From Pseudolactococcus reticulitermitis (lineage in GTDB: Bacteria; Bacillota; Bacilli; Lactobacillales; Streptococcaceae), in the NCBI RefSeq assembly GCF_002260845.1, contig NZ_BEDT01000001.1:682001-746000 (forward strand): DNA of 64,000 nucleotides, written 5' to 3'. Each line of letters begins with the position of its first letter. Within the stretch, counting starts at the first letter, position 1. Positions 55,417-64,000 of this stretch are shown here, one piece after another. A program made the translations under genes and the position numbers. The notes beneath the pieces are model-generated. The model did no database searches, was not told the DNA's origin, and was given only the letters and a program-made list of their open reading frames with translations.

Positions 55417-57111
55417 TTACATTTCTTCAGGTGCTTCAACACCCAAAAGTCTGAGACTTTCTTTCAAGACGATGCCAGTGGCGTAAGCCAAAGCAAGACG
55501 CGCGTCCTTCTCCGCATTGTCATCCAAAATCCGCGTGTGGGCATAGTACTTGTTGAAGGCCTGAGCGAGGTTGATGGCGTATTTGGCAATGGCAGAAGGC
55601 TCGAAAGTCCGTGCTGCTCTTGCGATAACGTCAGGGAAGGCTTGCAAGAGCTTGATGATTTCCCAGCTTTCGTCATCGGTTAGGGCGAAAGTTTCGCCTG
55701 TCATTGCTTCCGGTTGGAAATCTGCCTTGCGTAAAATCGACTGGATCCGCGCATGGGCGTATTGGACATATGGCCCCGTTTCGCCTTCGAATGACACCAT
55801 TTCCTCTAAGTTAAAGTCGTAGCCGTTAAGGCGTTCGTTTTTCAAATCATAGAACTTGATAGCGCCAACACCAACGGCGTGAGCGACGGCTGCTTTATTT
55901 GGCAAATCAGGATTTTTCGCATCGATTTGCGCTTGCGCCCGTTTGACCGCCTCATGCAAGGTTGGTTCTAGTAAGATGACATTGCCCTTACGGGTTGATA
56001 ATTTCTTACCTGCTTTTGTGACCAAGCCAAATGGTACGTGGTAGATATCGTCCGCCCAGTCATAGTCCATTTTTTTGAGGACAGCCTTGAGCTGTTTGAA
56101 ATGACCCGACTGCTCTTGACCGACAACATAGAGTGATTTAGCGAATTTATAAGTTCGTTTGCGATACAGCGCCGCAGCCAAATCACGCGTGATATAAAGC
56201 GTCGCGCCATCTGATTTTTTAATCAAGGCTGGGTTTTCAAAGCCTTCTAGCTCAACAACCGTTGCCCCTTCAGATTCTGTCAGCAAGCCTTTTTCAGACA
56301 AGATGTCGATGATTTCGGACATCTTGTCATTGTAGAAAGCTTCACCATTCATGCTGTCAAATTCGACACCCAACTCCGTATAAATGCGGTCAAATTCGAC
56401 CAGCGATTCATCTCGGAACCATTGCCATAAGGCCAAAGCTTCTGCATCGCCATTTTCCAATTTTAAGAACCAGTCACGCGCCTCAACATCAATCGTCGGA
56501 TCATCTGCTGCCTCCGCATTAATTTGCACATAGAGTTTAAGCAACTCAGAAATCGGATTTTGACGAATGGCAGCCTCATTGCCGTATTTTTTATAGGCCA
56601 CGATGAGCATGCCAAACTGCTTGCCCCAGTCGCCTAAATGGTTGATTTTAACTGGATTGTAGCCTATTTTTTGATAAATCTTAGCCAAGGCATCCCCAAT
56701 CACAGTCGAGCGTAAATGGCCAATTGAGAAAGGTTTGGCGATGTTGGGTGATGACATATCAATGGCAACATTTTCGCCATTTTGCGCCAAGGTCGCATAG
56801 GTCGTGCCTTCTGATAAAATGTCTGATAAGACTGCTGTCGCTGTCGCTGATTTATCAAGGAAAAAATTGACATAAGGACCCGTTGCGACGACTTTTTCAA
56901 AGCCTTCTGGTGAGATTTTCTCAGCAATATCAGCCGCAATCACCTGAGGTGCTTGGCGCAAAGTTTTCGCCAATGAAAAAGCAGGGAAAGCCAAGTCGCC
57001 CATTTCAGATTTTTTAGGCGTTTCCAGTAAATTACTGATATCATCGATACTTAAAGCGTTATCCAAAACCGCTGCAAGCGCTTGGGATACTAATTGTTTA
57101 TCATTCATCAT
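55417..57111 (-). CDS. argS: Arginyl-tRNA synthetase
   Basis: The 564-residue enzyme has an ArgRS N-terminal domain, the HIGH motif ([20 protein letters not shown], with HLRS as usual in ArgRS) and KMSK-like segment [15 protein letters not shown]. The C-terminal anticodon-binding domain follows ([21 protein letters not shown]). The start is ATG 57111 with AAGGA 10 bases before; the next codon is also ATG. An extended -10 TGGTAAAAT lies upstream near 57154. Confidence 0.95.
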   Translation of the reverse strand: MMNDKQLVSQALAAVLDNALSIDDISNLLETPKKSEMGDLAFPAFSLAKTLRQAPQVIAADIAEKISPEGFEKVVATGPYVNFFLDKSATATAVLSDILSEGTTYATLAQNGENVAIDMSSPNIAKPFSIGHLRSTVIGDALAKIYQKIGYNPVKINHLGDWGKQFGMLIVAYKKYGNEAAIRQNPISELLKLYVQINAEAADDPTIDVEARDWFLKLENGDAEALALWQWFRDESLVEFDRIYTELGVEFDSMNGEAFYNDKMSEIIDILSEKGLLTESEGATVVELEGFENPALIKKSDGATLYITRDLAAALYRKRTYKFAKSLYVVGQEQSGHFKQLKAVLKKMDYDWADDIYHVPFGLVTKAGKKLSTRKGNVILLEPTLHEAVKRAQAQIDAKNPDLPNKAAVAHAVGVGAIKFYDLKNERLNGYDFNLEEMVSFEGETGPYVQYAHARIQSILRKADFQPEAMTGETFALTDDESWEIIKLLQAFPDVIARAARTFEPSAIAKYAINLAQAFNKYYAHTRILDDNAEKDARLALAYATGIVLKESLRLLGVEAPEEM

Positions 57112-57142
57112 TATAATCAAGTCCTTAAAATAGAGTAGTTAG

Positions 57143-59023
57143 CTATATTTTACCATATTTTTGAGTATCTTGCGTGAGTTTTTTTCCGGTAAGGCAACGC
57201 CTTGGATGGTCTGTTGACGCCAAAGTTACCCGCACCGATTTCTCGTCTCCTCGAATTATGTCAACTCCTTTTTGAGTTAAATAAATGTGTGGCATCTCTG
57301 GCGTTTGTCCTTGAGGAATACCTGCAACCAGACTAATCAAGAGGTGTCTTCCCGGTAGTAATTTTGCTGACAAAGTTGGTAAAATCGTACGTGGATAAAA
57401 CAGATTGGTGTTGACTTCTGGGCGAATCATTTCTGCTTGATCAAAACCCAAAATATTTTTGATTAAACTTTGTCCGATTTTTGTATCGACTTGCGCTAAT
57501 GACTGTGTTAAAATAGTCCTTTCTTCACGCAAAGCGACTGAAAAACCGCCTTCATTTAGAAACACCTCACGCTTTGTATCAATTTCATGAATCCGGACAT
57601 GTGCATGTCCACAAGGGACAATCGTGCTCTTGATGTTGACACCCGTCATCGGTTGCCATTGATGGATAATCTGGTCATTTTTAATCTCAAAATTTGTATC
57701 TAACCCCTTTGGTCGAAAGTAACCGCCATCTTCACTAATGGCAAGCACATTGTCATAAGCTCCCGTAGCGTAAGTGTCGCCACCTTTTGGTACACTAAAA
57801 CCAAAATGCGTTGAATAGACAAACTTGCCATATTTTGCTGGGGCATGACTTTGATTTTGGATGAACTGTCCTGCAGGATAAAGTAAGACATGGTCTGATT
57901 GCCCAACATGTTCAATTAAATGTCGCACGCTAGGCATTGCTTTTGTCTTTACTGACAAATTTGTCGGTAGCGATTTTTCTCGCCAAAAAGGATGACTAGC
58001 CGGAATCGCTAGAACAATAAAGCTCTTGAACGCCCAATATGCCGAGCCCGGCGCATTATAACCCTCAGACATGTTGAGATTTTCATAACGGTAACCGATA
58101 CTCAAAAAATCAGCTTCTGTAAAAATCGCTTCTTGCATCCATGCTTTCATATTTCGAGCAAAAAGCCCTTTGATAACACCCCAAGGTAGTGCTTCGACAT
58201 CTGCCAAAGCAAGCGCTCCCCAAAAAGCTGCCTGCGCAAACCGATATGTTAAACTCCGACCAAAAGGAATCGCAACACCAGACTTATCAAACCAATATTG
58301 GTAACTCTGAGCAAACAAAATCGCACGTGATTTCATTTGTGCGACTCTCAAAGCATCCTCTTCTCCCATGACTTTCACATAAATCAGACTATAAAAATGA
58401 AACCCCCAAGAAATATAGTAATCAAACTGCGTTTCTTTACCATCAAAATACCAGCCCTCTCCTGCATAGCATGCTTCAATATAAGCAAAATCGTCATCAA
58501 TCCGATTTTTTTCATAAGGCATGCCCATTTTCTTCATGGCCACATTGATCAATATTCTAAAGAAACGCCAATTATTTTTAGGGATTTTATGCTGATTAAT
58601 CTGTAAAAGCCAAGCTGCCATATTTTTTTGCTGGTCTTGCGACAAAACATCCCACGTTTTTGCTTTGGCTAGTAAAAAACACACCGCAATCGCCGCCATC
58701 TCAACAAACTTTTGATGATAATCCGTCAATTTACCATAATAAACCTCACTTTCTGGATCACAAGCTGCTACCAAACCTGTCAATAACTGCTGGCTTAAAC
58801 TGTCGTCATCATTTTCTGCCAAAAATGGGCCCATCCCCCAAATCAACCGACAAAAAGTTTCCATTTCGCTGGTTTCTTCATCATAAATAGCACCATGGTT
58901 TCCCAACTTGAGATGCCCTGTACCTGCTTTCAACTTTTCAGAAAAAGGCGCCATCATCAACAAGAAGCCTTGCCTAACCTCGTCGTAAGATTCCCAGTTC
59001 AACTCTCTTAGTTCTTCTAACAT
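57143..59023 (-). CDS. DUF2264-domain protein, possible GH154-like glycosidase
   Basis: The 626-residue protein lacks a signal peptide. The pattern MLEELRELNWESYDEVRQGF..., LIWGMGPFL, NNWRFFRILIN and RFAQAAFWGALALADVEALP fits DUF2264, an (alpha/alpha)6-type protein. DUF2264 overlaps, from memory, with the beta-glucuronidase family GH154. It probably hydrolyses an intracellular uronide made by the lyase, taking the place of GH88. I start at the ATG at 59023, with GAGGG 6 bases before; another ATG lies 2 codons upstream. It is the last gene of the operon. Confidence 0.8.
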   Translation of the reverse strand: MLEELRELNWESYDEVRQGFLLMMAPFSEKLKAGTGHLKLGNHGAIYDEETSEMETFCRLIWGMGPFLAENDDDSLSQQLLTGLVAACDPESEVYYGKLTDYHQKFVEMAAIAVCFLLAKAKTWDVLSQDQQKNMAAWLLQINQHKIPKNNWRFFRILINVAMKKMGMPYEKNRIDDDFAYIEACYAGEGWYFDGKETQFDYYISWGFHFYSLIYVKVMGEEDALRVAQMKSRAILFAQSYQYWFDKSGVAIPFGRSLTYRFAQAAFWGALALADVEALPWGVIKGLFARNMKAWMQEAIFTEADFLSIGYRYENLNMSEGYNAPGSAYWAFKSFIVLAIPASHPFWREKSLPTNLSVKTKAMPSVRHLIEHVGQSDHVLLYPAGQFIQNQSHAPAKYGKFVYSTHFGFSVPKGGDTYATGAYDNVLAISEDGGYFRPKGLDTNFEIKNDQIIHQWQPMTGVNIKSTIVPCGHAHVRIHEIDTKREVFLNEGGFSVALREERTILTQSLAQVDTKIGQSLIKNILGFDQAEMIRPEVNTNLFYPRTILPTLSAKLLPGRHLLISLVAGIPQGQTPEMPHIYLTQKGVDIIRGDEKSVRVTLASTDHPRRCLTGKKLTQDTQKYGKI

Positions 59024-59037
59024 ATTCATCCCTCACA

Positions 59038-59066
59038 AAAAATATCTCAAGGTCTGCCAAGAGATA
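59038..59066 (-). terminator. Terminator-like hairpin between kduI and the DUF2264 gene
   Basis: TATCTC/GAGATA stem with an inner GG/CC pair, followed by T6 on the minus strand. It may reduce expression of the DUF2264 gene. Confidence 0.55.
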
Positions 59067-59074
59067 ATTTTTTA

Positions 59075-59920
59075 TTATTTTAGCTCATCCATATCAACAA
59101 TATCCATATCTGTATACGTGATATTTTCCCCACACATGGCCCAGATAAAGGTATAGTTACTTGTCCCGATTCCAGTATGAATTGACCAGCTTGGGCTGAT
59201 AACAGCTTGTTCATTTCCAACAACCAAATGCTTGGTCTCATCTGGTTTACCCATAAAGTGGAAAACTTTATTATCTTCTTCAAGATCGAAATAAACATAG
59301 GCTTCCATACGACGCTCGTGCGTATGACATGGCATGGTGTTCCAGCCACTGCCTTGCGCTAAATGTGTATAACCCATTTGTAATTGGCAAGAATCACAGA
59401 CATTTGGATGAATATATTGATAAATCTTGCGTTCATTCATACTACTTGAAGCTCCTGTTGCAAGCGGTTCAATGTCGTCAATTGAAATTTTAACATTTGG
59501 ATATTTGTGATGGGCTGGACTTGAGGCCACATAAAATTTTGCAGGTGTTTCTGGATCAATACTCTCAAACTTGACATCACGCGTTGCTTTGCCAATGTAA
59601 AAGCCATCTTGATTTTTCATGTCAAAACGTTCGCCATCAATCCACAAGAGACCAGCACCACCAATATTGATGACACCGAGCTCCCGACGTTCCAAGAAAT
59701 AAGTCACACCTAGTTCCTTATCCAAATTAATCTCAAGCGCTTCATGTGATGGTGTCACACCCCCAAAAATTAAACGATCATGATGCGTATAAGTCAAGCG
59801 GATTGTGCCTGGCGTAAAAATTTCCTCAATCAAAAATGCTTCCCGTAATTCCTGAGTTGTATAACGTTCAATATCTTTTGGTGCATGTGCGTAACGTGTA
59901 TTTAAGGTTTGTTGTATCAT
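59075..59920 (-). CDS. kduI: 5-dehydro-4-deoxy-D-glucuronate isomerase KduI
   Basis: The 281-residue cupin-type isomerase converts 4-deoxy-L-threo-5-hexosulose uronate to 3-deoxy-D-glycero-2,5-hexodiulosonate. The metal site segment is NTMPCHTHERRMEAYVYF, with the His and Glu residues expected. Length fits (278 in E. coli). It lies in the uronate operon, with an AGGAGAA site before the ATG. Confidence 0.95.
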   Translation of the reverse strand: MIQQTLNTRYAHAPKDIERYTTQELREAFLIEEIFTPGTIRLTYTHHDRLIFGGVTPSHEALEINLDKELGVTYFLERRELGVINIGGAGLLWIDGERFDMKNQDGFYIGKATRDVKFESIDPETPAKFYVASSPAHHKYPNVKISIDDIEPLATGASSSMNERKIYQYIHPNVCDSCQLQMGYTHLAQGSGWNTMPCHTHERRMEAYVYFDLEEDNKVFHFMGKPDETKHLVVGNEQAVISPSWSIHTGIGTSNYTFIWAMCGENITYTDMDIVDMDELK

Positions 59921-59921
59921 C

Positions 59922-60755
59922 TTATTCTCCTATCCTATTTTTCCCAAAAACTTCAATCTGCGTCAAAGCTGGAAATGGTGACGTATCTTCTGCTTTTTCC
60001 AATTTTTTTAATGTGACCCATTTCGTTTTGACCGCAGGGAATGTCAAGCGTTGAAAATCGGTCGACTTACTTGTTGAAAATAGCAATGTTTCTCCATTAG
60101 AAAGTACCATTGTCACACTTTCCCAGTAACTATCATGCGGAAAATCTGCTCTAAACAAAAGCGCAATCTGATCAATCTCAACCCAGCGCCCAAAGTCAAT
60201 CGTCAGACTTGCATCTGCTTGTTGATTGATGCCCCAAGAAGCAAAAGGGTATGAGCCATGTGAGCGATTCGCATATTTACCATCAATCGCATTTTTAGCG
60301 AAAAAGACCGAATCATCGCGCGTTTCAACATTTGCATAGGCATGAGGAAAAGCACCAGAATCTTGCTTTTGGTCATGGGCATTAAAACTCAAATTTTGAT
60401 ACTGCACTATCTCAAAATCATAGGCCTTTCTTACCATGAGATGATGGCGGTGAGATTGAAAAGCTGTTTCAACAGATGAGCGACTCAAATTCTCCGCCAA
60501 TGGTACTTTGAAAAACCATTCTTTTTTCAGCAAATAAAGCAAAGAGGGGGCCAAAGTTTCATCTAACTGAATCATGAAATAGCCTGTTTCGTCTGTTTTC
60601 AACCGAATTTGATCACCATTTTGGTAGATATAATCCTTAATCCCCAAAGTACAGCATGTTTCATGTTGCACAGAAAATGGTGCAGGTAACTTGTCATGAT
60701 CCACTTTGCCAATCACGACCTGTTGATCTTGATTCAATATTTCAAGCCTTAACAT
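59922..60755 (-). CDS. Discoidin/F5-8-type carbohydrate-binding-like protein, unknown role
   Basis: The 277-residue protein has no signal peptide. The C-terminal half (about 140-277) resembles an F5/8 type C (CBM32-like) domain: AKNAIDGKYANRS, SLTIDFGRWVEIDQIALLFR and a final LTQIEVFG strand. The N-terminal half is not recognised (contains CCTLGIKDYIY). It lies tightly between kdgA and kduI, so a cytoplasmic role in uronide processing is likely but undefined. Its stop lies 2 bases before the kduI start. Confidence 0.7.
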   Translation of the reverse strand: MLRLEILNQDQQVVIGKVDHDKLPAPFSVQHETCCTLGIKDYIYQNGDQIRLKTDETGYFMIQLDETLAPSLLYLLKKEWFFKVPLAENLSRSSVETAFQSHRHHLMVRKAYDFEIVQYQNLSFNAHDQKQDSGAFPHAYANVETRDDSVFFAKNAIDGKYANRSHGSYPFASWGINQQADASLTIDFGRWVEIDQIALLFRADFPHDSYWESVTMVLSNGETLLFSTSKSTDFQRLTFPAVKTKWVTLKKLEKAEDTSPFPALTQIEVFGKNRIGE

Positions 60756-60767
60756 CTTATCTCTTTT

Positions 60768-61415
60768 CTAGTGGTTAGCTTGAGAGTGATGAAAAGCTGA
60801 CATCAGTTCTCGCGCATTTTTTGTGACAGCTTCATAATCCCCATTGCTTGCCGGCGCAGTGATGCCACCACCCGCACTAATAGCTGCTGCACCTGCCTCA
60901 AACCATTCGGACACATTAGCGGGACTTACGCCACCCGATGGTAAAATATTGAGGTAGGGAAACGGTCCTTTCAGATCTCGAATCATTTGAGCGCTGACAA
61001 TATCTCCCGGAAAGAGCTTAATAAGCTCTGAGCCGTATGTCAACGCTTCTTGTGCTTCTCTTGGGGTAAATATCCCAGGCACATAGGGAATCTGATAAAG
61101 GTTACAGATTTTTGCAACGGATTGATTAAAAGATGGACTCACAATAAATTGTGCACCTGCAATAATAGCTAAACGTGCTGAAGTTGCTTCTAACACTGTA
61201 CCAGCACCTATGATGATATCTGTCTCAGAATACTGTTCTACCAGACGAGCAATGACTGCGTTAGCCTGTGGCACTGAGTAAGTCAACTCAATACTTTTGA
61301 TACCGCCGGCAACAACAGCTTCGACCAATTTGATGGCATTTTCTGGCGTGTCACTTCTCACAACGGAAACAACCCCTGAATCAATAACTTTTTTGAGTAA
61401 GTCTGCTCTTTGCAT
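60768..61415 (-). CDS. kdgA: 2-keto-3-deoxy-6-phosphogluconate aldolase (KdgA/Eda family)
   Basis: The 215-residue class I aldolase splits KDPG to pyruvate and glyceraldehyde-3-phosphate. It carries the Schiff-base Lys in SELIKLFPGD, a Glu in IELTYSVPQA and the PYLNILPSGGVSPANVSEW phosphate loop. The ATG at 61415 has GGGAG upstream; the in-frame extension to 61463 is unlikely. Confidence 0.92.
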   Translation of the reverse strand: MQRADLLKKVIDSGVVSVVRSDTPENAIKLVEAVVAGGIKSIELTYSVPQANAVIARLVEQYSETDIIIGAGTVLEATSARLAIIAGAQFIVSPSFNQSVAKICNLYQIPYVPGIFTPREAQEALTYGSELIKLFPGDIVSAQMIRDLKGPFPYLNILPSGGVSPANVSEWFEAGAAAISAGGGITAPASNGDYEAVTKNARELMSAFHHSQANH

Positions 61416-61472
61416 CTTTTCTCCCTTTTTTAAACTAATCTGTTCAATTCTTTCTTCTAACAAACATGAACC

Positions 61473-62282
61473 TTATTCTGGTTGCTTGCCAATATAAGCA
61501 AGAATACCACCATCAACATAAAGCACATGACCATTCACAAAATCTGATGCGGGGGAAGCGAGGAAAACAGCTGGTCCTTGAAGGTCTTCTGCTGTTCCCC
61601 AACGCTCTGCTGGTGTTTTGGCAATAATAAATGAATCAAAGGGGTGACGACTGCCATCCGCCTGGATTTCTCTGAGTGGCGCAGTCTGTGGTGTTGCAAT
61701 ATATCCTGGGCCAATCCCATTACATTGGATGTTGTATTGCCCATATTCTGAAGCAATATTTTTGGTCAGCATCTTCAAACCGCCTTTTGCTGCGGCATAA
61801 GCTGACACTGTTTCTCTGCCAAGCTCAGACATCATTGAGCAGATGTTAATAATTTTTCCACCACCTTTTTTAATCATGTTAGGAATAACAGCTTTTGCCA
61901 TGATAAATGGACCGGTAAGATCAATATCAATCACTTGGCGAAAATCTTCAGCGCTCATTTCAATCATCGGAATACGCTTGATGATGCCTGCATTATTAAC
62001 AAGGATATCGATGGTGCCCACTTCTTTTTCAATTTGCGATACCATCGCTGCCACACCCGTTTCATCCGTGACATCACAGACATAGCCATGAGCTTTGATG
62101 CCAAGTTTAGCATAAGCTGCAATTCCTTTTTTGACACCTTCAGAACTGCGGTCATTAAAAACGATTGTTGCACCAGCTTCAGCATAAGCTGTCGCAAACG
62201 CAAGGCCAATCCCATAAACTGCACCTGTTACGAGGGCAATTTTTCCTTCTAATGAAAATTGATTTTTTGTGTTTTGTGTCAT
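61473..62282 (-). CDS. kduD: 2-dehydro-3-deoxy-D-gluconate 5-dehydrogenase KduD (SDR)
   Basis: The 269-residue short-chain dehydrogenase reduces 3-deoxy-D-glycero-2,5-hexodiulosonate to 2-keto-3-deoxygluconate with NADH. TGAVYGIG is the nucleotide loop, SAYAAAKGG the catalytic Tyr-x-x-x-Lys, and NNAGI the NAG motif. The ATG at 62282 is preceded by GAAGGAG. It precedes kdgA, 57 bases apart. Confidence 0.92.
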   Translation of the reverse strand: MTQNTKNQFSLEGKIALVTGAVYGIGLAFATAYAEAGATIVFNDRSSEGVKKGIAAYAKLGIKAHGYVCDVTDETGVAAMVSQIEKEVGTIDILVNNAGIIKRIPMIEMSAEDFRQVIDIDLTGPFIMAKAVIPNMIKKGGGKIINICSMMSELGRETVSAYAAAKGGLKMLTKNIASEYGQYNIQCNGIGPGYIATPQTAPLREIQADGSRHPFDSFIIAKTPAERWGTAEDLQGPAVFLASPASDFVNGHVLYVDGGILAYIGKQPE

Positions 62283-62335
62283 TTTTTCTCCTTCTTTCTG
62301 TGATTTCACTTTATGACATTTTGAAATTTGATCTT

Positions 62336-63286
62336 CTAACTACTGTGCATAAATGTTTCAAGTACTTGACGGTTGGGATAACCATTATTGTCTCCAACCG
62401 ATTGCACCGCAAATGCACCGATAGCACAGGCACGTTGGACAGATATTCGCAAAGTTTCTTGGTCAAGCAAACCTGAAATCAAACCAGCTGCAAATCCATC
62501 ACCTGCGCCCACAGTGTCAACCACATGTGCGACTCGATAACCTTCAACAGTGAATATCTCCCCATTTTTACTTTTGACATAAGCACCTTCACTGCCATTT
62601 TTGATGATAACTGTCTGTGTAATCTCGCTTTGATTTAAATAAAAATCTGCAATATCAGATAATCTTGATAAACCTGTCAATACCCTGCCTTCTGAAATGC
62701 CCGGTAAAATTATTTTTGCAGATTTTGCCAAATCGTTGAGCGTTTCTCTCATGACTTCTTCTGATTGCCATAGGGCTGGTCGAAGATTGGGATCAAAAAC
62801 TGTCAAAGTGTCTGTCATTGCCAACTCTGTCAATAAACTTCTTACCGCTGTCAAGCCATTTTCTGAAATGGCCGCCATAATGCCCGTCAAATGAGCAACC
62901 TTAATTTGAGATAAATCTACGTTTGTCAGTTGTTCTAAGTCAAAATGAGTGGCAGCAGATTCCTTGCGAAAATACGCCACTTTAGGATCGCCATTTGATA
63001 CTTTTTCCTTCAAGTAAAATCCTGTCGGATAATCTGAAACCTGTGTGATAAACGTATCACCAACACCTGATTTTTCGAGTTCTGCTCTGATAAAATTCCC
63101 CAAAGAATCCTGACCAACTTTTGCCACGTAAGCCGCATCATAGCCTAATCGTGAAAGACCAATCGCAACATTTAACTCTGCCCCAGCTAAAAATTTTTTA
63201 AAATGAACAGCCCGAGTCAAAGGTAGATCTAACTCATCTGAAGCGAACACCACCAATGGTTCGCCAATTGTGATAAATTCCGGCAT
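62336..63286 (-). CDS. kdgK: 2-keto-3-deoxygluconate kinase KdgK (PfkB family)
   Basis: The 316-residue PfkB kinase phosphorylates KDG to KDPG. The C-terminal signature DTVGAGDGFAAGL and an N-terminal GAELNVAIGLSRLG fit the family. GAAGGAAG lies before the ATG at 63286. Together with kduD, kduI and kdgA it completes the route from unsaturated uronate to pyruvate. Confidence 0.92.
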   Translation of the reverse strand: MPEFITIGEPLVVFASDELDLPLTRAVHFKKFLAGAELNVAIGLSRLGYDAAYVAKVGQDSLGNFIRAELEKSGVGDTFITQVSDYPTGFYLKEKVSNGDPKVAYFRKESAATHFDLEQLTNVDLSQIKVAHLTGIMAAISENGLTAVRSLLTELAMTDTLTVFDPNLRPALWQSEEVMRETLNDLAKSAKIILPGISEGRVLTGLSRLSDIADFYLNQSEITQTVIIKNGSEGAYVKSKNGEIFTVEGYRVAHVVDTVGAGDGFAAGLISGLLDQETLRISVQRACAIGAFAVQSVGDNNGYPNRQVLETFMHSS

Positions 63287-63306
63287 TTTTCTTCCTTCTT
63301 TCAAGA

Positions 63307-64000
63307 CTATGTCACGACAAACTGCTTGCCTGATCCTAAACTTCCAGTAAAATCAATCGTCAAAATACCTGTCAATGAATCAAACGACATGCCCTTATCC
63401 AAGGATACAACTTCTAGGATATCTTTGGGTAAGGTCACATGAACGATGCTCGCAGATTGTGTTGGATCCGAAATAGTATAAATCGTCTGCTCTTTTTTCA
63501 CTTGCTTCATTAGAGAAATTGCCTTATCTGTCGTAATACCTGCAATTGTTCCACCTGTCGGATGCCAGAAATTGACACCTAGATAGCCATCATCTGCCAA
63601 TTCAACAGCTTGTATATGATCTGTATTTGATAAGATATTTAGCTTATTATTTTTTTCAAAATGAGTCATCGTATCTTGATTAGCACCTGGTATTGTCACA
63701 TAAGCATAAGCGTCAGCTTTAGGATTTTTCCCGTGATTCATGATGAACTTTTGATAATTTCCTGTATAAAGCTGATGACTTGGAAAGGCAGAATTAATCT
63801 CACTATAAGAACCTTCCCGCTGTTCACTAGATATTTCGACTTTCTCTCCTGTTGGAAAGTAATAGCCAATTGATGCTTGTTCATGATCTGACTGAAGTAA
63901 AAGCCATTTTTTATCAGAATCAGACTTATCCGCTAACACCTCATATTGATAGGCATCATTAAGCAAGCGATTATCAACAATTGTTTCAATGCTTGCTTTT
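63307..64000 (-). CDS. Polysaccharide lyase family 8 (hyaluronate/chondroitin lyase type), C-terminal part
   Basis: The frame is open to the window edge, so only the last 230 residues are seen. The pattern NHGKNPKADAYAYVTIPG, LNILSNTDHIQAVE and GTIAGITTDKAI fits the C-terminal beta-sandwich domains of PL8 lyases that cleave hyaluronan, chondroitin or xanthan. The active site lies outside the window. It leads the operon and ends 20 bases before kdgK. The substrate cannot be decided here. Confidence 0.8.
   Translation of the reverse strand, partial: KASIETIVDNRLLNDAYQYEVLADKSDSDKKWLLLQSDHEQASIGYYFPTGEKVEISSEQREGSYSEINSAFPSHQLYTGNYQKFIMNHGKNPKADAYAYVTIPGANQDTMTHFEKNNKLNILSNTDHIQAVELADDGYLGVNFWHPTGGTIAGITTDKAISLMKQVKKEQTIYTISDPTQSASIVHVTLPKDILEVVSLDKGMSFDSLTGILTIDFTGSLGSGKQFVVT

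Noticed and set aside
63307-63966. PL8 ORF as a complete small protein starting at 63966
   Set aside because: The frame has no stop before the window edge and the sequence upstream continues in frame, so it is a truncated larger gene.

Overview
The window reads as a chromosomal stretch of a low-GC Gram-positive bacterium of the family Streptococcaceae, most like Lactococcus or a close relative. The inference rests on the gene content: cysteine-free ribosomal proteins L32 and L33, DUF960 and DUF1912 proteins known from streptococci and lactococci, a GlnR-GlnA pair, a Val T-box, CcpA (cre) and GlnR boxes, and Shine-Dalgarno sites of the AGGAGG type. No phage genes, transposases, rRNA or CRISPR array were found. 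One tRNA gene is present. Most genes lie on the minus strand.

Layout. 1-13.7 kb: housekeeping genes (PIN/TRAM membrane protein, radA, dut, a heterodimeric ABC exporter with one degenerate ATP site, rpmF-rpmG, an MFS pump, and a T-box-controlled ydcF-like/valS unit, ybaB). 13.8-19.1 kb: an AT-richer sugar island with a galactitol-type PTS, a class II aldolase, a DeoR regulator and a PfkB sugar-phosphate kinase, divergently transcribed with a cre site and 10-bp phased repeats. 19.2-33.5 kb: tRNA-Leu, rlmD/recX, rpsF-ssb-rpsR, uppP with a long structured leader, a GlnPQ amino-acid transporter, a 22-bp tandem hairpin array, dnaX, free-methionine-sulfoxide reductase, chorismate mutase and a CLC-F type (fluoride) antiporter. 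33.5-42.3 kb: a nine-gene operon with a PRD regulator, a lactose/cellobiose-type PTS, a NagB/AgaI-like deaminase, an aldo-keto reductase, a TIM-barrel isomerase, a Gfo/Idh/MocA oxidoreductase and an MFS carrier, but no glycosidase. It is bracketed by two related terminator sequences. 42.5-57.1 kb: type III and type I glutamine synthetases with glnR, then rhodanese, ruvB, ruvA, mutL, an AT-rich orphan gene, mutS, a YlbF-like gene, argR and argS. 57.1-64 kb: a glycosaminoglycan/uronate catabolic operon (partial PL8 lyase, kdgK, kduD, kdgA, a discoidin-like protein, kduI, a DUF2264 protein).

How the parts work together. Three separate carbohydrate modules feed central metabolism. The PL8-kdu-kdg module carries unsaturated uronates to pyruvate and glyceraldehyde-3-phosphate. 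The galactitol-type module phosphorylates a sugar twice and cleaves it. The 33.5-42.3 kb module appears to take up a sugar or glycoside through the PTS and process it by oxidation/isomerisation rather than hydrolysis, and is the best candidate for an undescribed pathway. GlnR boxes in front of both glnR-glnA and the type III synthetase link nitrogen assimilation. Five housekeeping genes (rlmD, recX, ruvB, mutL, argR) have a -10 box 5 to 7 bases before the start codon and no Shine-Dalgarno site, which suggests leaderless mRNAs.
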